NCBI GenBank assembly: GCA_021234155.1
Contig: JAJEKV010000015.1
Span: 7,600,822-7,664,821, forward strand
DNA: 64,000 nt
Direction: 5' to 3'
DNA from: Isoetes taiwanensis
Lineage: Eukaryota > Streptophyta > Lycopodiopsida > Isoetales > Isoetaceae
Shown here: in pieces, positions 1 to 10,391 of the stretch
Layout: the number at the start of each line of letters is the position of its first letter
Numbering within the stretch: position 1 is the first letter of the stretch
Made by a program: the position numbers and the translations under genes
The notes under the pieces: model-generated
Seen by the model: only the letters and a program-made list of their open reading frames with translations
What the model was told of the DNA's origin: nothing
Databases searched by the model: none

Positions 1-3000
1 TACGGTTGTTCTTTGAATCGTTCATCCTTGGGTTCACCAAGTTGCATGCAAGACCGCGTGCAAGTCATCGGCTCGCCTCACCTAGTTGCTTCTCCCTCGA
101 GCTTCCAAACTTCTTGTTTGATCCCCTCGATCACATTGCTTGGACGTTGTCATGTTCCAGATGCTATCCCCCGCTTCTTGTCTTGAGGTACCTTCCGGTG
201 GCTTTGATTGTGCTCGTCAGTCTTGATCCTCCTGTTGCCTCTAGGGAGCTCATGGAAGAAGTCGGTTGCTAGCACTTCTCCAACTTTCAGTTCCTGACCT
301 TTGCCCCTCTATGCATGTCGGCCTCTCTGGCAAGTAAAGCATCATGGCTCTCCTCCCTGCTGGCTATGTTGTCGAGATGATGGATCCTTATATCTGCGCA
401 GCTTGACTCTTGAGTTGAAGAAGTACTTGCCTTAGATATACTCTTGTTGTTGAATAGCCTGGCTATTATCTTGAACTCTCTTTTTGCCGAAGGTGCTTCA
501 GTTGCTATCCTTGTCGTTAAGGTGTCGAATGCTTCTACCTTGGGCATTTGATGTCCCACATGTCGAAGATATGATCGACTTCTTCTCTTCTAATTACTGG
601 TAGGAGTACCTGACGAAGCCATCACCTAGTTGTTGGAGGCATATCTCCTCGTCGCGGTGCCTTTCGTAAGTGCATCTCCATCTAATACACGTGTCATAGC
701 GCATCACCCTATATTACCACAAGTTGGAATTATGGTCGTCGAGATGTTGCCTTCTTAGTTGGCTCGTTGATGTCGGGGTCGCTCCTCCTTCTATTGTTGA
801 GGCCACTTTCGTGTCATAAGTTAGCTCAAGTGTTGCTGCTGCCGTCACAAGATGTAGTGTTGCGTCCCCGACGATGTCCCGTGCAGTGCACGATGATCTT
901 GACATGACCGATGTTGTCTCTTATTCTAACATTGGGTGGCCGAAAGCGTCTTACCTTTGAGGGCATTTCCCGGTGTTTGAGTCGGTTTTTGCTTGGGCTC
1001 TGGTCGTTTCTCCCTCGTACTTGCTCTTCCATTTTGATCTTGGGCTATGGTTGTGCTTCCTTGTTTCCTCCTTTGGTAGTCGAAGTGAAGGAGCTTCCTG
1101 ATCTAAGCGCTAAATCTGTAAAACATGACTCTAAACCCATGTTTCTCCACTATATATGTGGACATCCTAGATATACAATAGACATATACGCATTTACATT
1201 GGGATTTTAATTCATCCACTTTTGCAAAACAACTACGAAGATCTACCTAATTATTTATACTCCTCTAGGTTTTCCCTTCCTCCTATCGCATTTGATTCTT
1301 CTGGTTTTGTTTGCATCTTCTTCGTTCAGGTTGACTCCGGGATTTCTTGAGATGCTGCTACTATTGTTGAGCTTCATGTCTGATCCGAGCTGATCACCTC
1401 AAGTTGCGAAGAGTGTTCGTCGATGTGATCCCTTGAAAAAGATGCTCCTCCTTATTGTGTATGTTCGTCGCGAGGAATGCGGTAACCGCTCACGTCCCTA
1501 CATGCGGTGTGTCGTTGCAAGATTGTTGATTTGCGGTGCCATTGATCGAGCTTGAGTAGGGTCACCTGGATGTTGCAGTTGGGCATTCTTGAATGTCTTC
1601 GAAGCTCTGAGATCGTGGTCGGTAGGCAGGCATTGTCATTCCCCCGCAGGTTGAATTTCTGAGTGCGACTCCTGTTGCTTGGGCTTTGCTTTATTCCGAG
1701 GTGGCTCTCCTGTGCCTGGAAGTGTGGTCATCTCCATTGCCCCTACCATGGCTCCTTCTGGTCGCCTTTGCGTGATTTGTACCTGCTGGCTAGGTCGTCT
1801 CCTCCGTCCTTTGGGTCCTAACCATTCGAGTCTCGCACTCCTTGGCTGACGTAGTAAAGCCATCCTTCCTTTGGTTTCTAGGTGTTCCCGGGTCCGAATT
1901 CCCCGCTTGAGCAGAATATTCTCCTCCTTGGTCTTGCCCCTAGTGCTGATGATGTGCCTTCAGTCGGAATTGTTCCTTGATATGCGTCTCCTCCCTCTCA
2001 TGGTCTCCTACCTTTTTGGAACCGATGAAAGTTCTCCTGCTGGTGCAAGGGAGCTGGAGGCTCATCTTGGTCAGCCTTAGGTGCTTTGTGGTTGCCTAGC
2101 TTGGTTACTCCTTTTGTTGACGTTGCGCTTGAGCTGCTGGGCTGCAAGGTCGTGGTGATCTTCCCTCCGGTTTCTATACGCTCCTATGTCGCCATGAGTT
2201 GTCTCCTCGACGGAAGATTATGCCCTCTGGCCCTAGCTCGTGATGCTAACGCGACATCGATGCCTAACATCTTCCTGTACCTGTATTTTGTTGTCTTGCG
2301 TTCTTCCATTTGAAACTCATGTGCGTCGAGTTGGTGAAGGCGCTGAGATCCTCTTTCTGATGTGAGCTCGTGGACGTGGTAGCCGGGAGGTTGACATCTA
2401 GAACATTCTTGGTGCCTTTGGTTACCAATATTCTTCCCATTTGATGAAGATTGATGATAGGCCGGTGGTGTCCTGTTCTACTCGTTTGTCGGTTGAGGTG
2501 TTTGTCATGCTTCCCTCTCTTGGGTCTGCCTTTTCGGTCTCCTCTCCTTATCTGTTTGTACATCGGCTGGGACCTTGATGTCTTCAAGAAGTTGCGCCCT
2601 TAGCTCGCCTGCAGGCTCGCCCCGCCCCTTCAAAGCAACGCCGTGTATCCTAGAGTCTAAGAGTCTACTTGAAGGGCTCTCCTACAATATTCGGGCTCTA
2701 TAAGCAAGCAAGATGGCTCGAAAAGATTACTAGAGACATATCTATAATTTACAAGTCTATGGACATTAGGACGTGTGGTATGGCATGACATGAGGGTTGT
2801 TTTGCAAAGCCCTCATGGTGTTTGAGGTATACTCTAAGGTCCTAGCAAAGTTGGTTTGGGGGTCCAATCTCTACACATGGAATGACTTGGGCAGCTCTAG
2901 GCTCTAGCTCCTTTCTAGGTATCCCGGCAATAGGGAGTGTGTCAATGTGGCGGCTATATAAGTCAAACTCTATTAGAAGGACACACGGGGGAATAGGTCA

Positions 3001-3360
3001 AGGTTTATGCCTTTGGCTCGAGCAGAGGTGGTGTACCAACAGTTGGACTTGGGTTGCTATGCTAAGGTCTAGATGACTATAACAAAGGGGTGTTCCTGAG
3101 CACTTCTACCTAGGAGTAAGGCATCAGCTTCGAGCCGAGATCAATACTTGCGAGCTACTAATGGGGTATGCTTCTATTTACAACAAACCACAGTTTGGGA
3201 AAACAATTCAAGGGTTTGAGCAATTTTGGTCATTTTGAGATGGGGTTTGACATTTCTATCCTAATTTGAGGTCATAAATGGATTCTAGGCTGTCTAACGG
3301 TCCTAACGCAACAAATTTCAGGCGATTTGGAGCTCTGTAGCTCAAGTTATGGAGGTTCAA
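1..3360. other. Degraded sequence, no supportable gene
   Basis: No intact gene is seen. All open frames are short and dispersed. The minus strand reads as Lys/Arg/Gln-rich stretches broken by many stops (for example 2264-2587 and 287-559), which could be a decayed retroelement gag region, but no protease, zinc knuckle or polymerase motif is recognisable. From about 2640 to 3360 the sequence is AT-richer and featureless. Confidence 0.4.
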
Positions 3361-3370
3361 AATTTGGAGG

Positions 3371-3437
3371 TCTCACACGTTGCGCCCAGCCCGATTTTGA
3401 GAATCTCAAAATCTGTCCTGGCGCGACGTGTGAGACA
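3371..3437. repeat. Nested palindrome, copy 1
   Basis: A 67-bp unit folds on itself twice. The outer arms are TCTCACACGTTGCGCC and GGCGCGACGTGTGAGA (16 bp, one mismatch). The inner arms are GATTTTGAGA and TCTCAAAATC (10 bp, perfect) around a single A, with 6-nt internal loops on each side. An identical copy lies 213 bp downstream at 3584. Confidence 0.9.
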
Positions 3438-3583
3438 TTGGCTCAAAATGGGTTAAACTTGTCCAATTTGGGTTATATAAGGGTCTAATCCTACTTATCT
3501 CGTCGAGTTAGGCAGAATGGACCCCTTATTTGATCGATTTGGAGCAGTTTTGGGCACTTTTGGGGCATGGTCTCACAGCATGG

Positions 3584-3650
3584 TCTCACACGTTGCGCCC
3601 AGCCCGATTTTGAGAATCTCAAAATCTGTCCTGGCGCGACGTGTGAGACA
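3584..3650. repeat. Nested palindrome, copy 2
   Basis: Second copy of the same 67-bp nested palindrome, identical by eye to the copy at 3371. It is preceded by an extra partial repeat of its own start (TGGTCTCACA twice in 3578-3590). The spacer between the copies is AT-rich and unrelated to the palindrome. What element it belongs to is unknown. Confidence 0.9.
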
Positions 3651-3748
3651 TCATCTCAATTTTGCTCAAAAGCTCCAATTTGACTAAAACAAAAGCTAGA
3701 ATTCTATAACTTAACTTAATTAAGTAACTTTATATGTACAGTTATAAT

Positions 3749-4042
3749 TTACTCTAAAACACGTTGTATTAAACAAATTTTATCATTTACGAAATTAATA
3801 AGGTTCTCCTTTGTATGATTGGCTAAGTGCATATCTTTCTTCATTAGAGTTACTCCCTTGGTGTGTACTGTGCGGGCTGTTGAGTCTTCAAAATGTTGGA
3901 CCAGCTTCTGCTCTGCTGCTTCTTGACCCCTGGCCTCCCGCTCTCGTTCTGCTCTCTCCTCTTCTTGTTTCCTTCAGCCTCCTTGGCCTCTGGCTGTTTT
4001 GCCTTGTCGAGGGAGTCGAGCGGTCTGTTTGGTGCGCGTCAT
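3749..4042 (-). pseudogene. Histone H3-like chimeric reading frame, broken by one stop
   Basis: One minus-strand frame starts at ATG 4042 with MTRTKQTAR, the N-terminal tail of histone H3 (ARTKQTAR) with A1 changed to T. After about 22 residues there is an in-frame TGA (3974-3976), then a Glu/Arg-rich linker. The same frame then continues with QEAAEQKLVQHFED and VTLMKKDMHLA, which match in order the end of the H3 histone fold (QEAAEAYLVGLFED, then VTIMPKD with LA following). The central part of the fold, roughly residues 25-90 of H3, is absent and replaced by the charged linker. The frame runs to TAA at 3749. No introns are evident. It may be a decayed H3 or CENH3 retrocopy, or an H3-mimic domain carried by a transposable element; the neighbouring palindromes favour a repeat context. 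The H3 relationship is my reading of motifs, not of an alignment search. Confidence 0.6.
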
Positions 4043-4170
4043 GTCGATCGGAGTCTTGGTGTCTATCGAGATGCTGTCTCTATCTAGCTTAAGGGTCTTG
4101 GTTCTAAGTCTAAGGCTTGGCAATTAATATTATCTAACATTATTAAAGCTTAATTCAAACACAAACGATG

Positions 4171-4240
4171 CCCGCCCTCAGTGGTTGGCATGGGGGGGTT
4201 TGGGGGGGTTCAACCCTATGGGTGGGAGGTTCAATTCCCG
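4171..4240 (+). other. tRNA-like Pol III box pair, possible SINE head
   Basis: CCCTCAGTGGTTGG (4175-4188) resembles a tRNA A box and GGTTCAATTCC (4228-4238) fits the B-box consensus, about 50 bp apart. The sequence between them is G-rich and does not fold into a full cloverleaf by eye, so this is not a functional tRNA gene. A degraded tRNA-derived SINE is the likeliest reading. Confidence 0.35.
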
Positions 4241-4249
4241 CTACTGTGG

Positions 4250-5260
4250 GAATTCTTTTAAGATGAGGTTTAAATAGATTAGAAAGCTAATCTAGCTAAT
4301 TCCTAGGCTGAAATTCGAATTACTAAGTTACTTTTCTAAATTTTTTTTGACTTTTTAAACTGTTTTCAGATCAAAGGGCTACTCCTGGGCTCATCCTCCC
4401 AGTTCCGATGGGGCAGGTAGGGATCACTCCCTCCAGAGATCTACATGCTGACTCAAGGTGACTAGAGGGCCACTGCCCGTATTCGACTGAACCCACTGGA
4501 AAGTGAACACCACTTCACGGGTGTCGAGCCCATGCCTTGCCCACACGCAGTGGCAAGCCATTGGACCTAGTCACAATGATCCCCGGTAGGCTTTACACAC
4601 CAGAGGGATCGTTCAAGAGTCAGGACATGAACCTCCTTCTCAGCCAGTCTGGCCCCTTCACCCACATCCCGGTGTGGCTCTTGTGCACAGGCCGAATCTA
4701 CAGTGTGCTAGAGAGGCTACTCTAGGAGCATCTACTACCAAGCTTGAAGTCTCTACCCCCCTTCCCAATACAAGGAGTTCACAGAGATACATCATCCATA
4801 TACATCACAGAAGAACTAAAGAACAAGATCTAATCTATATCATAGAGTTAGGTTCTTTAGTTAGAATCTGCTATCTAGAGTTCTAGAGGGCTGCTATGGG
4901 CAATTTAAGAGGCTAAACCCTCTTTGATTCGATGGGTGAAATGGGGTTTAGACTACTAAATTGCCTAAATACCTGATCCTTGAGTTCCTCCTCCCCGACC
5001 AACTTCGACCATCCTTTGAAAATGCTCGAATCAAGGAAAACTAATGATGCACTTCTCTCAGGGAAGTGCTGGGAGGCGGTTTTAGCTCTTGAGGCAGCCA
5101 AAAAGCGAGCTCTAAAACCCTAGAAACGAAAATGGGCAAGTTAGGGTTCTCCTACTTAAATAGACAAGGGGTTGGCTAGGGTTTCCAATTATCCCCTTTA
5201 GGCATGTGGGATAATTGGGAATGGGCCCACTTGCCTTTAATGGCTAGGTGGCCAAATGTG
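4250..5260. other. Intergenic, no gene recognised
   Basis: Short open frames only. No coding motif, RNA gene or element terminus was recognised in this stretch. Confidence 0.5.
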
Positions 5261-5261
5261 C

Positions 5262-5409
5262 CCACATGGAAATGTGTGCACCCAATTAATGTGTACATTG
5301 GAAAATGTGCACATTAATTGCACACTTGGGTATGGCCCATTTGGCATCAAGTGGCCACATGGAAATGTGTGCCCACATTAATGTGTACATTGGAAAATGT
5401 GCACATTAA
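5262..5409 (+). repeat. Imperfect direct repeat
   Basis: The pattern CCACATGGAAATGTGTG followed by ATTAATGTGTACATTGGAAA occurs at about 5262-5318 and again at about 5351-5409. The repeated sequence is itself rich in short inverted motifs (GTGTACATT, AATGTGCACATT). Function unknown. Confidence 0.7.
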
Positions 5410-5587
5410 TACTAATGCACATTCTTAGCAAGTTGCCCCCTAGGGGCTACCCACTTGCTATACGCCGGGCATTACGCCGTCGGTCGGTGGCGGCGGTAAT
5501 GCGCTGCGGATTTGCAGGCATATACGTCCGGGGCCATATCGTGGCTTTGAACGTCCACGATAGAGGCGTAAAAGTGAATCTGAGAGA

Positions 5588-5791
5588 ATCCCATGACTCT
5601 GTTTTCTTCTGCAGCTCCTCAATTCGTGCTTTCACACGATCCATCAACACTTTTGCGTTCATGATGATCTCCCTCATCTCAAATGTCCGTTTAGTAGCTC
5701 TCTCAAACAAATCATTTAGACTGCCTTCATTGTCCTTTGCTGGAAGTAGCAGCATAGGACCCTCAGGAAATCAGCTATCAATCAAGCTCTC
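5588..5791 (-). pseudogene. Tandem unknown-gene fragment, copy A (first part)
   Basis: This is the left part of the first of three tandem copies, split by the LTR element at 5792. On the minus strand it reads a helical, charged segment including KDNEGSLNDLFE, EMREIIMNAKVLMD and KARIEELQKK, shared with the copies at 11050-11265 and 11932-12110. The sequence stops at CAAGCTCTC and resumes after the element at 10392 with AGACTCC, exactly as the uninterrupted copies at 11245 and 12130 read. I do not recognise the protein family. Confidence 0.7.
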
Positions 5792-6880
5792 TGTCGATTG
5801 CAAAATGAGTATGAAAATTTGTAAAAATGCTAGCAATAAGGAAATTGCTAGGGAATGTGGTGATTCTGAGAGAATTATCACGACAAAAGCAAGAAGTAAT
5901 GGTGATAGTGAGAGTATCCAGCCTACAGCGCAGGGAATTAAAAGAAGAAAGAGAAAGTTGTAAAAAGAGAACGAGGGAAGGACCCTTGGAAGGGCAAGAA
6001 AGCCGAACGAAATTAACTCAAGGGATGGACCTTGAGAAATTATCATGTTGAGAAAACATGGATGGAAGGAGAGCCATAAGCGAACATGCGAAGAAGCACA
6101 AGACACTGTTGGGGAGAGAAGCGGCATATGGAATCCTAAGAGATGTAGGGAAGAATGTATGCATGAGAGGCCAGGGGGAAATTTTTTCAATAAGGCTTAA
6201 AGACCTATGAAGAGGAAGGAAATGGAATGAAGGCCGGAGATGGATCAAGAAAGATTTAATGGTGGAGATGAAGCCCTAAAAGGGCACGTTGAGAAAGCAA
6301 TGGAGGAAGAGATCAAAGGAGTTATGGAGCAGAAGAAGGGATCGATGAAGGCAAGAGAGGTTCGGCAAGATGAAATCAAGGGCGCCCATCTGCAGATTAA
6401 GTGGATAGCTTGCGGAAGAGGAGTTGCGGCCAGGCTGCTCTGTTGCTGCTGATCTGCCATAGAGCCTAATCCCTGTCATTTCTGCCATAACTAAGAGCAG
6501 GAGATCCGTTTGCCTTCTGTAAATCCGTCCTGCCCTAAGGATCTGCCGCGTGCACAGAGGGGAAGAAGATCTGGGAAAAATCGGCCTAAGGGGTCTGGGA
6601 CTGGGACCAGGCCGGATTCATATAGAAATGGTCGGATTTTATTAAGACGAAAACCCAAAAAGGAAGTTCAGCCCAGCAAATCCGTTTGTTACAGAATACC
6701 AGGCCGGAATTGGGGCCCAATACATTAGGGCCATGGAAGGAAACCGGTCTGTACTAGGCCGATGGAATGATCCGAAGGCTGTCGGAATTGGAAGACTTGG
6801 AAAGAGAAGGGATCGTGCAAAGAAAGATCATGAAAAATAATAAGATGCAGTAATGCAAAAATATGTTATAATACAAGTCA

Positions 6881-6934
6881 TAGTTTATTGGTAAGTATAT
6901 AGGGTCTTATGTAAGGGGTCATGGGTTCAAATCC
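6881..6934 (+). promoter_or_regulatory. tRNA-like A and B boxes inside the LTR
   Basis: TAGTTTATTGG (6881-6891) fits the Pol III A-box consensus TRGYNNANNNG, and GGTTCAAATCC (6924-6934) fits the B box, 43 bp apart start to start. Both are kept in the 3' LTR at 10125-10135 and 10168-10178. Either a tRNA-derived fragment was absorbed into the LTR or the LTR has an internal Pol III-type promoter. Activity is not shown by sequence. Confidence 0.5.
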
Positions 6935-7096
6935 TGCCTAGGCCATATGTCCTATACGAATTTTTTATACCTTTTTATAGTCTGATGACGTGGCAGGGCG
7001 TGAGTGCCATGTTGGCAATCCGCCTAGGTGGCCAAGGGTTGCCATATTGGCATCTGCCTAGGTGTCAAAGAGTCATAACTCATGGCCTTTGGCCAC

Positions 7097-7103
7097 TATA
7101 AAG
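7097..7103 (+). promoter_or_regulatory. LTR TATA box
   Basis: TATAAAG lies about 130 bp before the end of the 5' LTR, and the same motif occurs in the 3' LTR at 10255. Its position is right for the Pol II promoter that defines the U3/R border. Confidence 0.6.
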
Positions 7104-7236
7104 ATGTGAACCTAGTTGGGGTTTTTCCAACTCTCATTGGTGAATAATATTATTGGGAGATTTGTGCATATTGACTCTTTCCTCAGCGCCTTCATTGTTT
7201 CTCGGGTTGTTGGAGCGTGGGCTCCACATATTTATT

Positions 7237-7254
7237 TGGTGCACTGGCCGGGAA
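7237..7254 (+). other. Primer binding site, tRNA-Asp-like
   Basis: TGGTGCACTGGCCGGGAA begins 8 bases after the 5' LTR and matches 13 of 18 positions of the complement of the plant tRNA-Asp 3' end (TGGCGCCGTTGCCGGGGA), a primer used by many plant gypsy elements. The match is imperfect, so the primer assignment is tentative. Confidence 0.6.
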
Positions 7255-7679
7255 ACCAAGCTAGATGCTCGTTGGAAGGGGTCGTTCGTGAAGGCCGGCA
7301 TCAACGAGTAGAAGAAGAGGAGCCAAGCCACGGTTAAAGAAGCCGGGCCAACTCCCTCCGCCGTTGTTGCACGAGCAAGAGGACGGATCACCAAGAGGAG
7401 CATACGAAGCGTGTGGAATGGCAGCGCCACGAAAGAGAATTGCGCTTCAAGAGAAGGGAGGAAGAGTGCAAGAAGAGATTAGACGAAGAAAGAAGGAAAT
7501 ATGCGTCAGCTACAATTTCAAGAGAGGAAGAACGTGATAATAGTGGTACGTTAAATTTTCAAAATTCAAAAAATAATTCACCATTAAGAGGGAGCACAAG
7601 ACCACGAGCATTTAGTGCACTATGAACAAAGTGCAAAAGAGAGATTAAAGCCATTGACAAGTTTCGAGAGGAGGGAATT

Positions 7680-9011
7680 ATGAGTGGACAAGTTGATTAC
7701 TTTGCTCTTATGCAACGAGGCTTGATTGTGGATCAAGTCCATCTTCATCAAGTCGCAGCAGCAGTAGCAACCCATGGAACTGCAGCATTAATGCATTGTC
7801 CACAGAGATCGACAATATCCATGGAAGTTCCAACACCAGAGATGGTCATAAATAAGTTCAAAGAAGACGTACTCAGAGACTTATCTGCAAAAGTGCTCGA
7901 GATGCAACAGACGATGTGCATTATGCAGTCAAACAAATCTGTACAATGTTGGAGATGTCACCAGTACGGCCATATTGCAAAATATTGTCCAATAGAGTCG
8001 ATGTACCAATCACATTGTGGGACATGCAATACCCAAGAAGAGGAGATGATTCAAAAGGAGACTATTACAAATTTGGATAATGAGAAGACAATACGATTTT
8101 GCGTGGAGTGTCAGCAACTCATTTTTCTTACAAGGCAAGAAGTAGAAGTATTGGATGAAGAGGATGACTTATTGACTTGTCGTTACCATAAAGCTACACA
8201 TGCGTCCTCAGAAGTGCTTGAGGAAAGTTCTATTGGAGACTTGGAGCCTGAGATTGTCGAAGAAGAAAAGACAACAGACTTTCAACATTTGGCACCCATT
8301 CAACATGTGCTTGATCCAGCATTAATGGAGAACCAACCAATTGACCAAAAGCTAGTTGAAAAGCCACATCAAGCTAACGTGAGCAATAAGGTTGATTGCC
8401 AAGGAGAGGAGCACATATGCGAAATGGATGTGATTGAAAAAGAGAATAAATCAATACGCCTACATGAACAGATAGAGGATGACGAGAAATGCGATCAAAA
8501 TGCTACTCAAAAGCTAGTCAAGTCGGGAGTTATGGTGGAGTTATCTGCTGAAGTGTTAGCTACAAGAGAGGAGTTGCAAGGGACGGACGAAAAGGCTGTC
8601 GATTCTCAATATTTGGATATATTCAAGGAGTGGCTATGGGAATTTAAATTCAATTCCAATATGGAGGAGAAGTGTAAGGACGAGGTTGTTATGATGGGGC
8701 CGGAGCTAGAGGGGACATTAACAAGTCTGGAGAAGGAAGTCAAGGAGACGATGCCTCAGATTCAAAAAATGGAATGCGAGCCAAGGATGCTAATATTATT
8801 GGGAGCCAAGTTTAAAGGTTACATGGAGTTTCATCAAAAGAACTTAAATTGGCTGGATAAGGATCTGGAATGGATGGAGCGTAAGGATCTACAAGCCAAG
8901 GTGCACTTGAACAACGAGGACAAGCATGAGGCTCATGGAGGAATGATGATCTCTATATGGCCAAGAGTGGGCTGGAAGCTATGGGATCCGGGGGGCAATT
9001 TCAACAGTTAA
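7680..9011 (+). CDS. Gag-like protein with one CCHC zinc knuckle
   Basis: A 443-residue ORF starting at ATG 7680. Residues 90-103 form a CX2CX4HX4C knuckle (CWRCHQYGHIAKYC), the nucleic-acid-binding motif of retroelement nucleocapsids. The rest is acidic and Glu/Lys-rich with probable coiled coil and no enzyme motif. A same-frame open stretch at 7413-7625 encodes an Arg/Glu-rich helix (RREEECKKRLDEERRKY) but has no ATG and is separated by a TGA, so the original gag may have been longer. It is the only protein of the LTR element and would form its particle with help from an autonomous partner. Confidence 0.75.
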   Translation: MSGQVDYFALMQRGLIVDQVHLHQVAAAVATHGTAALMHCPQRSTISMEVPTPEMVINKFKEDVLRDLSAKVLEMQQTMCIMQSNKSVQCWRCHQYGHIAKYCPIESMYQSHCGTCNTQEEEMIQKETITNLDNEKTIRFCVECQQLIFLTRQEVEVLDEEDDLLTCRYHKATHASSEVLEESSIGDLEPEIVEEEKTTDFQHLAPIQHVLDPALMENQPIDQKLVEKPHQANVSNKVDCQGEEHICEMDVIEKENKSIRLHEQIEDDEKCDQNATQKLVKSGVMVELSAEVLATREELQGTDEKAVDSQYLDIFKEWLWEFKFNSNMEEKCKDEVVMMGPELEGTLTSLEKEVKETMPQIQKMECEPRMLILLGAKFKGYMEFHQKNLNWLDKDLEWMERKDLQAKVHLNNEDKHEAHGGMMISIWPRVGWKLWDPGGNFNS

Positions 9012-9047
9012 GTTCCTCGGGACGAGGAACATTTTTCCCCCGAACCA

Positions 9048-10386
9048 TGTCGATTGCAAAATGAGTATGAAAATTTGGAAAAATGCTAGCAATAAGGAAA
9101 TTGCTAGGGAATGTGGTGATTCTGAGAGAATTATCACGACAAAAGCAAGAAGTGATGGTGATAGTGAGAGTATCCAGCCTACAGCGCGGGGAATTAAAAG
9201 AAGAAAGAGAAAGTTGTAAAAAGAGAACGAGGGAAGGACCCTTGGAAGGGCAAGAAAGCCGAACGAAATTAACTCAAGGGATGGACCTTGAGAAATTATC
9301 ATGTTGAGAAAACATGGATGGAAGGAGAGCCATAAGCGAACATGCGAAGAAGCACAAGACACTGTTGGGGAGAGAAGTGGCGTATGGAATCCTAAGAGAT
9401 GTAGGGAAGAATGTATGCATGAGAGGCCAGGGGGAAATTTTTTCAATAAGGCTTAAAGACCTATGAAGAGGAAGGAAATGGAATGAAGGGCGGAGATGGA
9501 TCAAGAAAGATTTAATGGTGGAGATGAAGCCCTAAAAGGGCACGTTGAGAAAGCAATGGAGGAGATCAAAGGAGTTATGGAGCGGAAGAAGGGATCGATG
9601 AAGGCAAGAGAGGTTCGGCAAGATGAAATCAAGGGCGCCCATCTGCAGATTAAGTGGATAGCTTGCGGAAGAGGAGTTGCGGCCAGGCTGCTCTGTTGCT
9701 GCTGATCTGCCATAGAGCCTAATCCCTGTCATTTCTGCCATAACTAAGAGCAGGGGATCCGTTTGCCTTCTGTAAATCCGTCCTGCCCTAACGGATCTGC
9801 CGCGTGCACAGAGTCTGGGAAAAATCGGCCTAAGGGGTCTGGGACTGGGACCAGGCCAGATTCATACAGAAACGGTCGGATTTTATTAAGAAGAAAACCC
9901 AAAAAGGAAGTTCAGCCCAGCAAATCCGTTTGTTACAGAATACCAGACCGGAATTGGGGCCCAATCCATTAGGGCCATAGAAGGAAACCGGTCTGTACTA
10001 GGCCGATGGAATGATCCGAAGGCTGCCGGAATTGGAAGACTTGGAAAGAGAAGGGATCGTGCAAAGAAAGATCATGAAAAATAATAAGATGCAGTAACGC
10101 AAAAATATGTTATAATACAAGTCATAGTTTATTGGTAAGTATATAGGGTCTTATGTAAGGGGTCATAGGTTCAAATCCTGCCTAGGTGGCCAAGGGTTGC
10201 CATGTTGGCATCTGCCTAGGTGTCAAAGAGTCATAACTCATGGCCTTTGGCCACTATAAAGATGTGAACCTAGTTGGGGTTTTTCCAACTCTCATTGGTG
10301 AATAATATTATTGGGAGATTTGTGCATATTGACTCTTTCCTCAGCGCCTTCATTATTTCTCGGGTTGTTGGAGCGTGGGCTCCACA
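9048..10386 (+). repeat. 3' LTR of the gag-only element
   Basis: 1339-bp LTR, same TG and CA ends as the 5' copy. The 98-bp length difference is accounted for by an 86-bp deletion between GCCTAGG repeats, deletions of 10 and 3 bp, and one inserted base. Confidence 0.88.
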
Positions 10387-10391
10387 CTCTC

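Larger units (their letters stand above)
5792..7228 (+). repeat. 5' LTR of the gag-only element
   Basis: 1437-bp LTR starting TGTCGATTGC and ending GGCTCCACA. It holds two GCCTAGG motifs (6936 and 7022); in the 3' LTR the 86 bp between these motifs are missing, as expected of a deletion between short direct repeats. A TATA box sits at 7097. Confidence 0.88.
5792..10386 (+). mobile_element. Complete gag-only LTR retrotransposon (TR-GAG type)
   Basis: Two long terminal repeats (5792-7228 and 9048-10386) begin with TG and end with CA and enclose a primer binding site and a single gag-like ORF. The element is flanked by the 5-bp target duplication CTCTC (5787-5791 and 10387-10391). The pre-insertion sequence is still visible in neighbouring tandem copies at 11245 and 12130. 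There is no protease, reverse transcriptase, RNase H or integrase, so it must depend on a partner element. This matches the architecture described as terminal-repeat retrotransposons with GAG domain. The LTRs are very similar apart from four indels (86, 10, 3 and 1 bp) and scattered substitutions, so the insertion is fairly recent. No clear purine-rich tract precedes the 3' LTR. Confidence 0.85.

Noticed and set aside
4228-4238. A tRNA gene
   Set aside because: Only box-like motifs are present; no acceptor or anticodon stem can be drawn. The same applies to 6881-6934 and 32702-32771.
5827-6488. Short ORFs in the 5' LTR, repeated at 9083-9741
   Set aside because: They recur only because the LTR is duplicated; frames are broken by small indels between copies.
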